NCBI RefSeq assembly: GCF_004354045.1
Contig: NZ_SMRT01000001.1
Location: 310,001-374,000, forward strand
Source of the DNA: Paenibacillus piri
Lineage (GTDB): Bacteria; Bacillota; Bacilli; Paenibacillales; NBRC-103111
Direction: 5' to 3'
Length of the DNA stretch: 64,000 nt
Shown here in pieces: positions 43,701 through 52,798 of this stretch. The position numbers were made by a program, and so were the translations under genes. The notes below the pieces were generated by a model. It worked only from the letters and a program-made list of their open reading frames with translations. It was not told where the DNA came from and searched no databases. The stretch's first letter is position 1. The number at the start of each line of letters is the position of its first letter.

Positions 43701-44141
43701 ATGATGTTTAAAGGAAAAAAACTTGCGGGCGACCTCCATACGACCGATACGTTAATCGGCGAAGGCACGTTGTTTGAAGGCAAAATCAAATCGGAAGCGA
43801 GCATCCGTATCGAAGGACAGATTACCGGCGATGTCGATTGCGCGGGAGATGTTACGGTTGGCGAGCACGGCGTCGTGAAGTCGAATATCAACGCGCGGGA
43901 TGTCATACTGGCAGGCAGCGTCACCGGCAACGTATTTTGCAAAGGGAAACTGACCATCCGCTCCACAGGCAAACTGTATGGCAATACGACCGCCCAGTCG
44001 TTGATCATCGACGAAGGCGGCATTTTTCAAGGGACGAGCAAGATGGATCATGCGGCCGTTCAACAGGAAAAACAGGAACGAACCGAACCGGCAGCCGGTA
44101 ATCCGTTCCAGAACGCGTCGACGACGCCGACTTGGCAGTAA
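43701..44141 (+). CDS. Bactofilin family protein
   Basis: A 146-residue polymer-forming cytoskeletal protein. Residues about 10-110 are the right-handed beta-helix core with short Gly/Val/Ile-rich turns (DTLIGEGTLFEGKIKSEAS, IRIEGQITGDVDC, GDVTVGEHG, AQSLIIDEGGIFQGTS). Both ends are polar and disordered. Bactofilins form non-nucleotide filaments at the membrane and position wall enzymes such as M23 peptidases. AGAAGG lies about eight bases before ATG 43701. The IS insertion separates it from the peptidase gene. Confidence 0.9.
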   Translation: MMFKGKKLAGDLHTTDTLIGEGTLFEGKIKSEASIRIEGQITGDVDCAGDVTVGEHGVVKSNINARDVILAGSVTGNVFCKGKLTIRSTGKLYGNTTAQSLIIDEGGIFQGTSKMDHAAVQQEKQERTEPAAGNPFQNASTTPTWQ

Positions 44142-44171
44142 GCCGCTGTCCGTACATAAAGGTATCATAAA

Positions 44172-44208
44172 AGCACGGCCCGGTTGCCCCGGGTACGTGC
44201 TATTTTTT
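44172..44208 (+). terminator. Intrinsic terminator after bactofilin
   Basis: AGCACG-GCCCGG-TTGC-CCCGGG-TA-CGTGCT followed by ATTTTTT. Two stacked stems and a clear T-run. Confidence 0.85.
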
Positions 44209-44241
44209 AACGACAAACAATTTAAAAATTTTCAGCGCATT

Positions 44242-44307
44242 TTAAGAAAACCTACCTTTAAATCGCGGTCGCTCATCTTGGATAGGCCTCGATTGAGGTT
44301 TTCTTAA
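44242..44307. repeat. 66-bp inverted-repeat unit
   Basis: TTAAGAAAACCT (44242-44253) and AGGTTTTCTTAA (44296-44307) are perfect 12-bp inverted repeats around a 42-base spacer. It may be a small palindromic repeat, a bidirectional terminator or a leader structure. Confidence 0.55.
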
Positions 44308-44466
44308 TGACTGGGCAGGAAATTGACAAAAATTGCAGAATAGATAATATTATTTCATTTTTTTATAAGATTGTCCCAGATACTTACATGATTTTACAAA
44401 TATTCACTTTCCTGTTGAATCCCTATGGATTAGTATTGACAACTATTGCGGGACGGGGGGTTAATC

Positions 44467-46272
44467 ATGGATATGCATGCGGGCGGACACTATTCGGCAC
44501 CGCTTGTCATTTTATCGATTATCATCGCGATATTTGCATCTTATGTATCCTGTGATTTATCCCATAAATCGCTTGCGGCCTTAAACAGCAGATTTCGATT
44601 TCTGTTCCTGCTCTCCAGCTCTTTTGCCATGGGGATCGGAATATGGTCGATGCATTTTGTGGGAATGTTGGCGTATCATACCGTCTTTCCGGTATCCTAT
44701 AATTTATTGCTGACCGGTGTCTCTTTCATCATTCCGATTATTTCTTCCTTTGTTGCATACCGTCTGGCCAGCTCGATGAAAACGTACCGGTTTATAATCG
44801 CCGGCTTTATGTTGGGGACCGGCATCTCTTCGATGCATTACATAGGAATGGCCGCCATGGAGAGCGCCTATACGATCAAATACGATACGTTGCTATTCGT
44901 ATTGTCGGTTCTCATAGCGGTGGGTGTCTCGTTTTTTTCCATATTCCGAAAGTTCCAACCGCCAAAAGCCGCACTAGATATGAAAGGAAAATGGACGGAT
45001 GCAATTTTAATGGGCAGCGGAATTTCAGGAATGCACTATACAGCGATGAACGCGGCGCACTTTACCGCGTTTTCGAATCCCGTTAAAGCCGGGAGCTCGT
45101 TGTTTACACCTATCTTGAATTATGTTGTGGAGCCCAACACATTAGCGTATACCGTATGTCTGGCTCTTTTTTTGTTAATCGGCTTTGTTTTTTTCGGGGT
45201 TCATGTGGACCGGAGGCTTGCTTATGAGGCCGCGAGCATGCATGCGCTGCATTTTCAATCGCTGTTCGACCACAATCCCGACATCGTCTGTTCGTTCGAT
45301 CTACAGGGCCGGTTTATTTCTGTGAATGCGGCTACCCTCAGGGTCACCGGTTACACCAAAGACGAACTGATGGACCGCAAGCTGGCGGACCTTCTCGTTC
45401 CCGATGAAACGGAAAGAGTGCATCAATTGTTCGAACAGGTCAAGCAGGGGGAGCCGCAAAATTTTGAGGTCGACGGGCTGCATCAGCAGGGCCATAAACT
45501 CGATTTCAGCGTGACCGCGATTCCTATTGTTTTCAAAAAAAGAATTATCGGCGTGTTTGCTGTTTGCAGAGATTTCACGGAGCGCAACCGCAACGAGGAA
45601 ATGCTGAGAAAGACGGAGAAGCTCGCCATGGCCGGGCAGTTGGCCGCCGGCATTGCACACGAAATCCGAAACCCGCTGACGACCGTTCGCGGGATGACCC
45701 AGCTGATCAAGAGCGGCATCATGAAGCAGGAATATTTGGATGTCATGATGAACGATATCCGGCAGATCGAATCGATACTATCCGAATTTTTATTGCTGGC
45801 GAGCCCGAATCCCGAGCATTACAAGGTATGCGACCTGCATGAAATCATTCGAAGCATCGCGATGCTCATGGATGCGCAGGCGATATTGTACGACATCCGG
45901 ATCAAGGTGGAATACGGAGCCGAAACGCCGTGGATTTGCTGCGACGAAAATAAAATCAAGCACGTCTTCACCCATCTGTTGAAAAATGCGATCGAATCGA
46001 TGGAGCATGGCGGAGATATTAAGGTCCAGGTGTATTTCACAAGCCATGACAAGGTTCAAATCCGTTTTCTCGATCAAGGGACGGGCATCTCCGACGAATG
46101 GATGAAGAAGATGGGGGAGCCGTTTTACAGCACGAAGGAAAAAGGTACCGGGATCGGCCTCATGATCAGCTACAAAATCATTCAGGAGCACAACGGCCGA
46201 ATCGATATTTACAGCGCGGGAAGAATAGGTACGGTTGTCGACGTTACATTGCCTGCCGTATCGGGTAAATAA
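44467..46272 (+). CDS. MHYT-PAS sensor histidine kinase
   Basis: A 601-residue membrane kinase. Residues 5-225 form the seven-helix MHYT sensor with three M-H-x-x-x-M repeats (MHFVGMLAYH, MHYIGMAAME, MHYTAMNAAH), thought to bind a metal and sense a gas such as O2, CO or NO. A PAS domain spans about 260-375. The HisKA helix has H398 in GIAHEIRNPLTTVRG. The HATPase part has NAIESMEHGG and GTGIGLMISYKII. The kinase half resembles the NtrB/sporulation-kinase type. No response regulator gene is adjacent. ATG 44467 is preferred over TTG 44446 because GGGGGG is six bases upstream. Confidence 0.88.
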   Translation: MDMHAGGHYSAPLVILSIIIAIFASYVSCDLSHKSLAALNSRFRFLFLLSSSFAMGIGIWSMHFVGMLAYHTVFPVSYNLLLTGVSFIIPIISSFVAYRLASSMKTYRFIIAGFMLGTGISSMHYIGMAAMESAYTIKYDTLLFVLSVLIAVGVSFFSIFRKFQPPKAALDMKGKWTDAILMGSGISGMHYTAMNAAHFTAFSNPVKAGSSLFTPILNYVVEPNTLAYTVCLALFLLIGFVFFGVHVDRRLAYEAASMHALHFQSLFDHNPDIVCSFDLQGRFISVNAATLRVTGYTKDELMDRKLADLLVPDETERVHQLFEQVKQGEPQNFEVDGLHQQGHKLDFSVTAIPIVFKKRIIGVFAVCRDFTERNRNEEMLRKTEKLAMAGQLAAGIAHEIRNPLTTVRGMTQLIKSGIMKQEYLDVMMNDIRQIESILSEFLLLASPNPEHYKVCDLHEIIRSIAMLMDAQAILYDIRIKVEYGAETPWICCDENKIKHVFTHLLKNAIESMEHGGDIKVQVYFTSHDKVQIRFLDQGTGISDEWMKKMGEPFYSTKEKGTGIGLMISYKIIQEHNGRIDIYSAGRIGTVVDVTLPAVSGK

Positions 46273-46398
46273 TCGAAATCGGCGGGTTTCTGTCCTTTTC
46301 CGCGCAAGTGGATCGCTCAGGCACTATACTCTCCTGCAAAGAGAAGTTACAATAGATAATAAAGAAAACGGTATCATCGTAGCGGAGGGAGGAGTTTG

Positions 46399-48786
46399 AT
46401 GCTGGGAAAGTTTCAATTCAACAGACGAAGCGTACTGCTTACCTGGCTCCTTTCCTACCTGGCTGTTCTATTGCTGCCTGTAATTATGAGTGTGATCGTT
46501 TATTCGAAATCGAGCGAAACGCTGGAAAACGAAATCAACCAGGCCAATCAATCACTCCTGAAGCAGGTTCGCGAGGTCATGGACAACCAGTTCGAGGCGA
46601 TGGAGCGGCTCAATTTTGAAATTATGTGGAATGTGGAAGTAAGGCAGTTTCTTTATTCGGACAAGTATCAGATGTACCCTAACGAGTATTTGTACGATCT
46701 GCATAAAATTACCCAGGATTTGCTCATGTACAAAACATCGTATTCGCTTATTGACCTGTTCTATATTTATTTGGCCGATAATAAAACGGTGCTGCTGCCG
46801 GATGTATACCGGGACGCCGGCTTCGCTTACGAAATATTGCATAAAAGCAGCTCGCTGACATACGATCGGTGGGTCAGTACTTTGAATCAGAAAGAAGCAA
46901 AAGGATTTATTCCGATGGTCCGCATGAATGAGAGCGGCAAGGAACGAAAAACGGTCGCTTATATTAGCGCTTACCCGACGGAAACGGACAAGCCGAAAGC
47001 GACGAACGTCATCATGATCGACCAGTCGCGGATTTTGCGGGCGATCGATAATATAGAACTGTTCAATAAGGGGCATGTGCTGATTTTGAACGATGCCAAT
47101 CAGGTACTGGTTTCGAATTCGGAGGAGAGCGAGCGGCTTGTTCTCGATTTTCCGTTCGAGAAAGAAGCGGGCTCCCCGTTTTTTTTATGGGATAAGGACG
47201 GCCAGCACTATGAGGTCACATTTATTCAATCGGATCGCTCCAAGCTCAAATATTTGTCAATCATCCCGAGCACGCTGTTTTGGGAAAAAGCGCAAAAGGT
47301 ACGTCAGCTGACCTATATGAGCATATTTATCAGCTTGCTCGGAGGCAGCCTGTTAACCTACTTTTTCCTGAGAAGAAACTATATTCCGGTTCGCCAGCTC
47401 GTACGGGTATTTTCCGATAAGGCCGTCATGCCGCAAAATCAAGGGTACAACGAATTCAGCTTTATTCAGGAAGCGGTCGACCACACCTTGGTGGAGCTGT
47501 CCAAAATGATGTCCGAGCAAAAAAAGCAGCACCATATATTGCGCTCCAACTTTTTGGGACGTCTGTTAAAAGGGAAGCTGGACGGGCAAATTCCGGTGGA
47601 TGAATCGTTGACGGCGTTCAATATGAGGTTTGAAACGGATGCGTTTGCCGTTATTCTTCTGTATATGCGGGAGGGTGCGTTCCATGAGCGCATTCAGCAG
47701 ATCGGCTCGGCCGATCCGCAGAAGCTGATGCATTTTATTATTACGAATGTGATAGAGGAGTTGGCTTCGCAGAAGCACCATGGCTATGTGGCCGAGATCG
47801 ACGAAACGTTAGCGTGCCTGATTAATTTTACCGACATAGCCCCCGACAAACGAATGGAGCAGTTAACCGAAATCGCCCGGGAAGCGCAGACATTTTTGAT
47901 GTCGAAATATCATATCGGGCTAACGCTCTCATTAAGCGGCATTCATACGGGCATTGCGGGCATTTCCCAGGCTTATGCGGAAGCGCTCGATGCGATGGAA
48001 TACAAGCTTGTGATGGGCGGTAAAGAAATATTGTCGTATGAGGAAATTCATCAAAGCGCCGCGGCGGATAATGCCGACACGGGCTACTATTATCCGCTGC
48101 AGGTGGAGCAGCAGCTGATCAATTACGTGAAGATCGGCGATTTTGAGATGGCGCGCCGGACGCTGGACGAGATCATCGAGCGCAACTTTAAACGGACGTT
48201 TATGTCCGTATTGATTGCCCGCTGCTTGATGCTTAATCTGGTCAGCACCTTGATCAAAACGATCAGCGAGCTCGGCGATATTCAGGACAGCGTGCTGATC
48301 CGCAATCCGCGTCGTATCGAGAAACGGATCGAGCAGTTGATCAACAGCAGTACGATTGAAGACATGCATATGCAGATGACCGAGTTTTTGGGAAAGGTTT
48401 GCGACTATACGGCCAACAAACGCCAGCAAAATATTCAGCAATCCCGGCAGCGGGCGCTGGATGACAGAATCCAGCAGGTGATGGATTACATCGGCCGTAA
48501 CTATAGCGATTCGAGTCTGAACATCTCGATGATCGGCAGCCATTTTGATATGAAGCCGGCTTATTTGTCCAAGCTGTTCAAGGATCATACGGGGGAAGGG
48601 CTGCTCGACTCGATCAACAAAGCGAGGATTGAGAAAGCGAAGCAGTTGATAGCAGCCGATGTGAATAAGAACGTCAGCGAGATTGCTGTGGAGGTCGGCT
48701 TCAACGACGTGAACGCGCTGATTCGCACCTTCAAGAAGTATGAGGGCATAACGCCAGGCAAATATAAAGAGATGAAGGAACAATGA
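46399..48786 (+). CDS. AraC-family regulator with extracellular sensor (membrane-bound)
   Basis: A 795-residue protein. Residues 12-35 are a transmembrane helix (LTWLLSYLAVLLLPVIMSVIV), 36-295 an extracellular dCache-like sensor, about 297-318 a second helix (YMSIFISLLGGSLLTYFFL), then a cytoplasmic part with coiled coil and a C-terminal AraC double helix-turn-helix (about 695-795, ending VAVEVGFNDVNALIRTFKKY-like segments). This architecture is abundant in Paenibacillus and controls adjacent sugar ABC importers. GGAGGG is nine bases before the ATG. The likely target is the importer just downstream. Confidence 0.9.
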   Translation: MLGKFQFNRRSVLLTWLLSYLAVLLLPVIMSVIVYSKSSETLENEINQANQSLLKQVREVMDNQFEAMERLNFEIMWNVEVRQFLYSDKYQMYPNEYLYDLHKITQDLLMYKTSYSLIDLFYIYLADNKTVLLPDVYRDAGFAYEILHKSSSLTYDRWVSTLNQKEAKGFIPMVRMNESGKERKTVAYISAYPTETDKPKATNVIMIDQSRILRAIDNIELFNKGHVLILNDANQVLVSNSEESERLVLDFPFEKEAGSPFFLWDKDGQHYEVTFIQSDRSKLKYLSIIPSTLFWEKAQKVRQLTYMSIFISLLGGSLLTYFFLRRNYIPVRQLVRVFSDKAVMPQNQGYNEFSFIQEAVDHTLVELSKMMSEQKKQHHILRSNFLGRLLKGKLDGQIPVDESLTAFNMRFETDAFAVILLYMREGAFHERIQQIGSADPQKLMHFIITNVIEELASQKHHGYVAEIDETLACLINFTDIAPDKRMEQLTEIAREAQTFLMSKYHIGLTLSLSGIHTGIAGISQAYAEALDAMEYKLVMGGKEILSYEEIHQSAAADNADTGYYYPLQVEQQLINYVKIGDFEMARRTLDEIIERNFKRTFMSVLIARCLMLNLVSTLIKTISELGDIQDSVLIRNPRRIEKRIEQLINSSTIEDMHMQMTEFLGKVCDYTANKRQQNIQQSRQRALDDRIQQVMDYIGRNYSDSSLNISMIGSHFDMKPAYLSKLFKDHTGEGLLDSINKARIEKAKQLIAADVNKNVSEIAVEVGFNDVNALIRTFKKYEGITPGKYKEMKEQ

Positions 48787-48818
48787 GCCGCTGTGCCGAA
48801 GCGCGGCTTTTTTTTTTT
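48786..48818 (+). terminator. Intrinsic terminator after the AraC regulator
   Basis: AGCCGC and GCGGCT stem followed by 11 T. The stem starts within the stop codon. Confidence 0.85.
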
Positions 48819-48951
48819 TATGAACTTTTTGCAGGGCGTAAAGTCGTTTGAATGGCGGTAAATTTGCTCTTTTGAACTTTTTGTAGATTCGATTGTATAT
48901 TTTGAATAGTCAACCAATTATTTTTAAAGATGGTTTTGGCAATAATTGCGA

Positions 48952-48980
48952 TTTCAATTTTGTAAGCGCTGCCATATAAT
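48952..48980 (+). promoter_or_regulatory. Promoter of the sugar importer with overlapping cre site
   Basis: TTTCAA (48952-48957), a 17-base spacer and TATAAT (48975-48980). TTGTAAGCGCTGCCAT at 48960-48975 matches the CcpA cre consensus WTGNAARCGNWWWCAW at 14 of 16 positions and sits in the spacer, so binding would block the promoter. Confidence 0.6.
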
Positions 48981-49057
48981 GATGGGGTGAGGATGCCACT
49001 CACGTATTTATATTCAGAATTTTCGGATGAACCGAAATTCTTAGGAGGTCTTTCGCT

Positions 49058-50710
49058 GTGAAAAAAAGAAAGAAACTTGCTTCAACACTAGTTATGACGA
49101 CTGTGATGAGCACCATGGTAATGGCTTGTTCCACGTCTACGCCTCCACCTGCCTCCGACAACAAGACGAACCAGTCCCAGACACCGCCGCCGGCTTCGAC
49201 CGGGACGGCAACTACTTATCCGATGAAGACGGATAAAACGTTGACTTACTGGGCCGAGCTTACGGGCAACCTGGTCGGTGTGAAAGCGACCCATCAGGAT
49301 GTACCGTTTTTTGCCGAATGGCAAAAGAAAACAGGCGTTCCGTTAAAATTTATTGCGCCTCCAACGAATCAGGCGAAGGAAACATTGAACGTAATGCTTG
49401 CCTCGGGCGATCTCCCGGATATGATCGAATTCAACTTCTTTAAAGATTTCCCGGGCGGACCGGAAAAAGCGATTAAAGACGGCTACATTCTCAAGCTGAA
49501 TGATATGATCGATAAATTTGCGCCGAATTTAAAAAAGTATTTAAAAGAGCATCCGGAGATCGATAAAATGGTCAAAACGGATAACGGCAGCTACTACGCG
49601 TTCCCGTTTATCCGCGGCGACGATTCGCTCATGGTGTACCAGGGCCCGATCGTACGTCAAGACTGGCTGGATGAGCTGGGACTGCCGCTGCCGCAAACGA
49701 TCGACGACTGGACGGCGATGCTGAAGGCGTTCAAGGAGAAAAAAGGTGCGTCGGCGCCGTTCACCGCTAGCAGCAAGCCGCGCGTCTTCAACGAGTTTAA
49801 CAGCGGTCACTTTATGGGCGCATACGGGGTTACGCGCGATTTTTATCTGGATAACGGCACGATCAAATTCGGTCCGGCTGAAAAAGGCTACAAAGATTGG
49901 TTGGCCCTGTTCCGCGGCTGGTACGAACAAGGCTTGATCGACAAGAACATCGCGACCGTCGATGCGAAAGCATTTGACGCCAACATGTCGTCGGGAGCGT
50001 CCGGCGCTACGGTAGCCAATACGGGAGGCGGTATCGGCAAATGGCAGCCGCTGATCGAAGCGAAGGATCCGAAGGGCAAGCTGGTGGCGGCGCCGCAGCC
50101 GGTGCTGAAGAAGGGCGATACGCCGCAGTTTGGTCAAAGAGACCTGCCGTTCTCCATCAACGGCGGCATGGTAGCGATTACGGCAAAAACGAAAAATATC
50201 GAGTTGGCCGTAAAAATGCTGGACTACGGCTACAGCGAAGAAGGCCACATGTACTTTAACTTCGGTACCGAGGGCGTCAGCTACAAGATGGAAAACGGAT
50301 ATCCGAAATATACGGATCTGCTGATGAAAAATCCGGATAAACTGGCGCCGGCTCAAATGCTTTCTCAATATACCCGTTCCAATTACAGCGGACCGTTCGT
50401 TCAGGATAAACGTTACATCGAACAATACTTGGCGCTGCAGGCGCAAAAAGACGCCGTCGGCATCTGGGCGAAAACCGATATGGCGAAGCATCAAATGCCG
50501 CCGATTACGCCGACGCCGGAGGAAAGCACCGAGTTCGCGAAAATTATGACCGATGTGAACACGCTGGTTGATGAAATGACGATGAAAATTATTTTGGGCG
50601 CCGAGCCGGTGGACAGCTTTGAAAAATATGTGGAGAAGCTGAAATCCGTCAAGCTGGACCGTGCGATTGAAATTCAAAAAGCGGCTTTGGACCGCTACAA
50701 TAAGCGTTAA
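49058..50710 (+). CDS. Extracellular sugar-binding lipoprotein of an ABC importer
   Basis: A 550-residue solute-binding protein. The signal peptide ends in a lipobox V-M-A-C, so it is lipid-anchored; a Thr/Pro/Ser-rich spacer follows. The mature protein has the large family 1 layout with KTDKTLTYWAEL and GDLPDMIEF, as in LipO/YtcQ-type proteins of about 500-560 residues. These bind oligosaccharides or uronides. The GTG start has AGGAGG nine bases upstream. Two permease genes follow without an ATPase gene, which is normal for this subfamily, where MsmK-type ATPases are encoded elsewhere. Confidence 0.9.
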   Translation: MKKRKKLASTLVMTTVMSTMVMACSTSTPPPASDNKTNQSQTPPPASTGTATTYPMKTDKTLTYWAELTGNLVGVKATHQDVPFFAEWQKKTGVPLKFIAPPTNQAKETLNVMLASGDLPDMIEFNFFKDFPGGPEKAIKDGYILKLNDMIDKFAPNLKKYLKEHPEIDKMVKTDNGSYYAFPFIRGDDSLMVYQGPIVRQDWLDELGLPLPQTIDDWTAMLKAFKEKKGASAPFTASSKPRVFNEFNSGHFMGAYGVTRDFYLDNGTIKFGPAEKGYKDWLALFRGWYEQGLIDKNIATVDAKAFDANMSSGASGATVANTGGGIGKWQPLIEAKDPKGKLVAAPQPVLKKGDTPQFGQRDLPFSINGGMVAITAKTKNIELAVKMLDYGYSEEGHMYFNFGTEGVSYKMENGYPKYTDLLMKNPDKLAPAQMLSQYTRSNYSGPFVQDKRYIEQYLALQAQKDAVGIWAKTDMAKHQMPPITPTPEESTEFAKIMTDVNTLVDEMTMKIILGAEPVDSFEKYVEKLKSVKLDRAIEIQKAALDRYNKR

Positions 50711-50782
50711 GCTGAAATCCGGGGAGGGCTGGATGCCCTCCCTCCATATCCAAAAAATACGATTCGGAAGGAGGGGTAAGAA

Positions 50783-51745
50783 ATGGCCAACACAGTGCAA
50801 ATGGAAGCGCCTGCATCTGTAAAACCAACGAAAGCGACGTTTATGAAACGCTTCACCCGGGATTTTTTGCTGAACAAATACTTATATTTGATGATGGTTC
50901 CGGTCATCGCCTATTATGCCGTGTTTCATTACGCTCCGATGTACGGGGCCGTCATTGCTTTTAAAGATTATACCCCGATGAAAGGGATACTCGGCAGTGA
51001 GTGGGTCGGTCTCGCCCATTTTAAGGATTTTTTCGGCAGCTATTATTTTTGGCGCATTTTGAAAAACACCGTTGTAATCAGCTTGTACTCGTTATGCTTC
51101 GAGTTTCCGGCTCCGATTATATTGGCGATTCTCATTAACGAGGTCCGCCATCAAGTATTCAAACGGGTCGTTCAATCGATCACGTATATGCCCTACTTTA
51201 TTTCGATGATCGTCATCTGTGGAATGATCAACGACTTTACGAATGCGGACGGCATTATCAATACGCTGCTGACCTATTTCGGCTACGACGGGCACGCGAT
51301 GCTGCAAAAGCCCGAGCTGTTCCGGACGATCTATATCGTTTCCGAAATTTGGCAAAAAATCGGCTGGGAGTCGATTATTTATATAGCGGCGCTGATGAGC
51401 ATCGACCAGGAGCAGTACGAGGCGGCGCGGATGGACGGCGCGAACCGCTGGAAGCAGATTGTGCACATCACGCTGCCCGGCATTATGCCGACGATTGCGA
51501 TCATGTTCATTTTGCGCATGGGGAACCTGCTGAATGTTGGTTTCGAGAAAATCATATTGCTGTACAACCCGGTCACCTATGAAACGGCGGACGTCATTTC
51601 TTCCTTCGTCTACCGGAAAGGCTTGCTGGAGTTCGGCTGGAGCTACAGCTCCGCGGTGGGGCTGTTCAACTCGGTGATCAATCTGGCGCTGTTGATTACG
51701 GCCAACTACGTCAGCCGCAAAGTCAACGAAAGCAGCTTATGGTAA
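50783..51745 (+). CDS. Sugar ABC transporter permease, LplB-like
   Basis: A 320-residue inner-membrane permease with six helices. It has YLMMVPVIAYYAVFHYAPMYG at the first helix and the ATPase-contacting EAA loop QYEAARMDGANRWKQIVHIT, followed by LPGIMPT. It is the first of the permease pair; GAAGGAGG is nine bases before the ATG. The binding protein gene lies 72 bases upstream. Confidence 0.92.
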   Translation: MANTVQMEAPASVKPTKATFMKRFTRDFLLNKYLYLMMVPVIAYYAVFHYAPMYGAVIAFKDYTPMKGILGSEWVGLAHFKDFFGSYYFWRILKNTVVISLYSLCFEFPAPIILAILINEVRHQVFKRVVQSITYMPYFISMIVICGMINDFTNADGIINTLLTYFGYDGHAMLQKPELFRTIYIVSEIWQKIGWESIIYIAALMSIDQEQYEAARMDGANRWKQIVHITLPGIMPTIAIMFILRMGNLLNVGFEKIILLYNPVTYETADVISSFVYRKGLLEFGWSYSSAVGLFNSVINLALLITANYVSRKVNESSLW

Positions 51746-51761
51746 AGGAGGCGCATAGACG

Positions 51762-52643
51762 ATGACGAGAAATCAAAGCTTATCCGATAAAGCGTTCGAT
51801 GTCGCGATTCATGCGGTATTGGTGGCGCTGGTGCTGGTCACCTTATACCCGCTGCTGTACGTGGCGTTCGCCTCCATCAGCGACGCAGGGCAGCTGATCG
51901 CGCATAAAGGCTTGCTGTACCGGCCGCTCGGCTTCAGCCTGGAGTCGTACAAAAGCGTATTTAAAAACCCGGGTATATTGACCGGCTACCGCAATACGCT
52001 GTTCATTCTGGTCGTGGGGGTCACGCTCAACCTGTTTATGACCGCGCTGGGCGCGTATGTGTTATCGCGTAAAAACGTCATGTGGAACAAAGTGTTTATT
52101 TTCATCATCGTGCTGACGATGTTTTTCAACGGCGGACTCGTGCCTATGTACTTGACGGTCAAAGGAGTCGGCCTGATCGACACGCTGTGGGCGCCGATCA
52201 TCCCGTTTGCGATCAGCACGTTCAACCTGATCATCATGCGGACGGCGTTCATGTCGGTGCCGGACAGCCTGGAGGAATCGGCGAAGATCGACGGGGCGAA
52301 TCATTTTACGATCCTGTTTAAAATTATTTTGCCCTTGTCGATGCCGGTTATTGCGGTTATGATTCTGTACTATGCGGTCGAGAAGTGGAACGGCTGGTTT
52401 TATTCGTCGATCTTCATCAAAGACCGCGAGCTGTTCCCGCTGCAGCTCATATTGCGGGAAATATTGATCGCGAATTCGACGGACAGCATGTCGACCGGGG
52501 CCGGCGCGGAGGATCGCTTCCAACTGGGCGAGACGATCAAGTACGCGACGATTATCGTAGCGACGGTGCCGATCCTGTGCGTCTATCCGTTCGTGCAAAA
52601 ATATTTTGTAAAAGGCGTTATGGTCGGCGCATTAAAGGGCTGA
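51762..52643 (+). CDS. Sugar ABC transporter permease, LplC/YtcP-like
   Basis: A 293-residue permease with six helices, the partner of the previous gene. The EAA loop is SLEESAKIDGANHFTILFKI followed by ILPLSMPVIAV. The C-terminus ends PFVQKYFVKGVMVGALKG, typical of this subfamily. AAAGGAGG is nine bases before the ATG, 16 bases after the LplB-like gene. A terminator follows directly. Confidence 0.93.
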   Translation: MTRNQSLSDKAFDVAIHAVLVALVLVTLYPLLYVAFASISDAGQLIAHKGLLYRPLGFSLESYKSVFKNPGILTGYRNTLFILVVGVTLNLFMTALGAYVLSRKNVMWNKVFIFIIVLTMFFNGGLVPMYLTVKGVGLIDTLWAPIIPFAISTFNLIIMRTAFMSVPDSLEESAKIDGANHFTILFKIILPLSMPVIAVMILYYAVEKWNGWFYSSIFIKDRELFPLQLILREILIANSTDSMSTGAGAEDRFQLGETIKYATIIVATVPILCVYPFVQKYFVKGVMVGALKG

Positions 52644-52657
52644 CCCTTTTCGAATAC

Positions 52658-52700
52658 CGGCCTTCCCTTTGAGTCACAATGAAGGGGAGGCCGTTTTTTT
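52658..52700 (+). terminator. Intrinsic terminator of the sugar importer operon
   Basis: CGGCCTTCCCTTT and AAGGGGAGGCCG form the stem around GAGTCACAATG, followed by seven T. Confidence 0.85.
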
Positions 52701-52798
52701 GCATGCGATCAGCAACCTTTTTCCAATCAAGTCCGTCTATTGAAGTAACTCCGGAGTGATTTGAAAAATTAATTTCAAAAGGTAAAGGATGGATATTG

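Larger units (their letters stand above)
44142..44466. other. Intergenic region between bactofilin and sensor kinase
   Basis: 325 bases. It contains the bactofilin terminator, a 12-bp perfect inverted repeat spanning 44242-44307, and a TTGACA at 44323 with TAATAT at 44345 (16-base spacer) as a possible kinase promoter. No gene is supported. Confidence 0.5.

Noticed and set aside
49541..50800. 419-residue minus-strand reading frame opposite the sugar-binding lipoprotein
   Set aside because: Shadow of a strongly supported gene; Arg/His-rich composition and no start signal.
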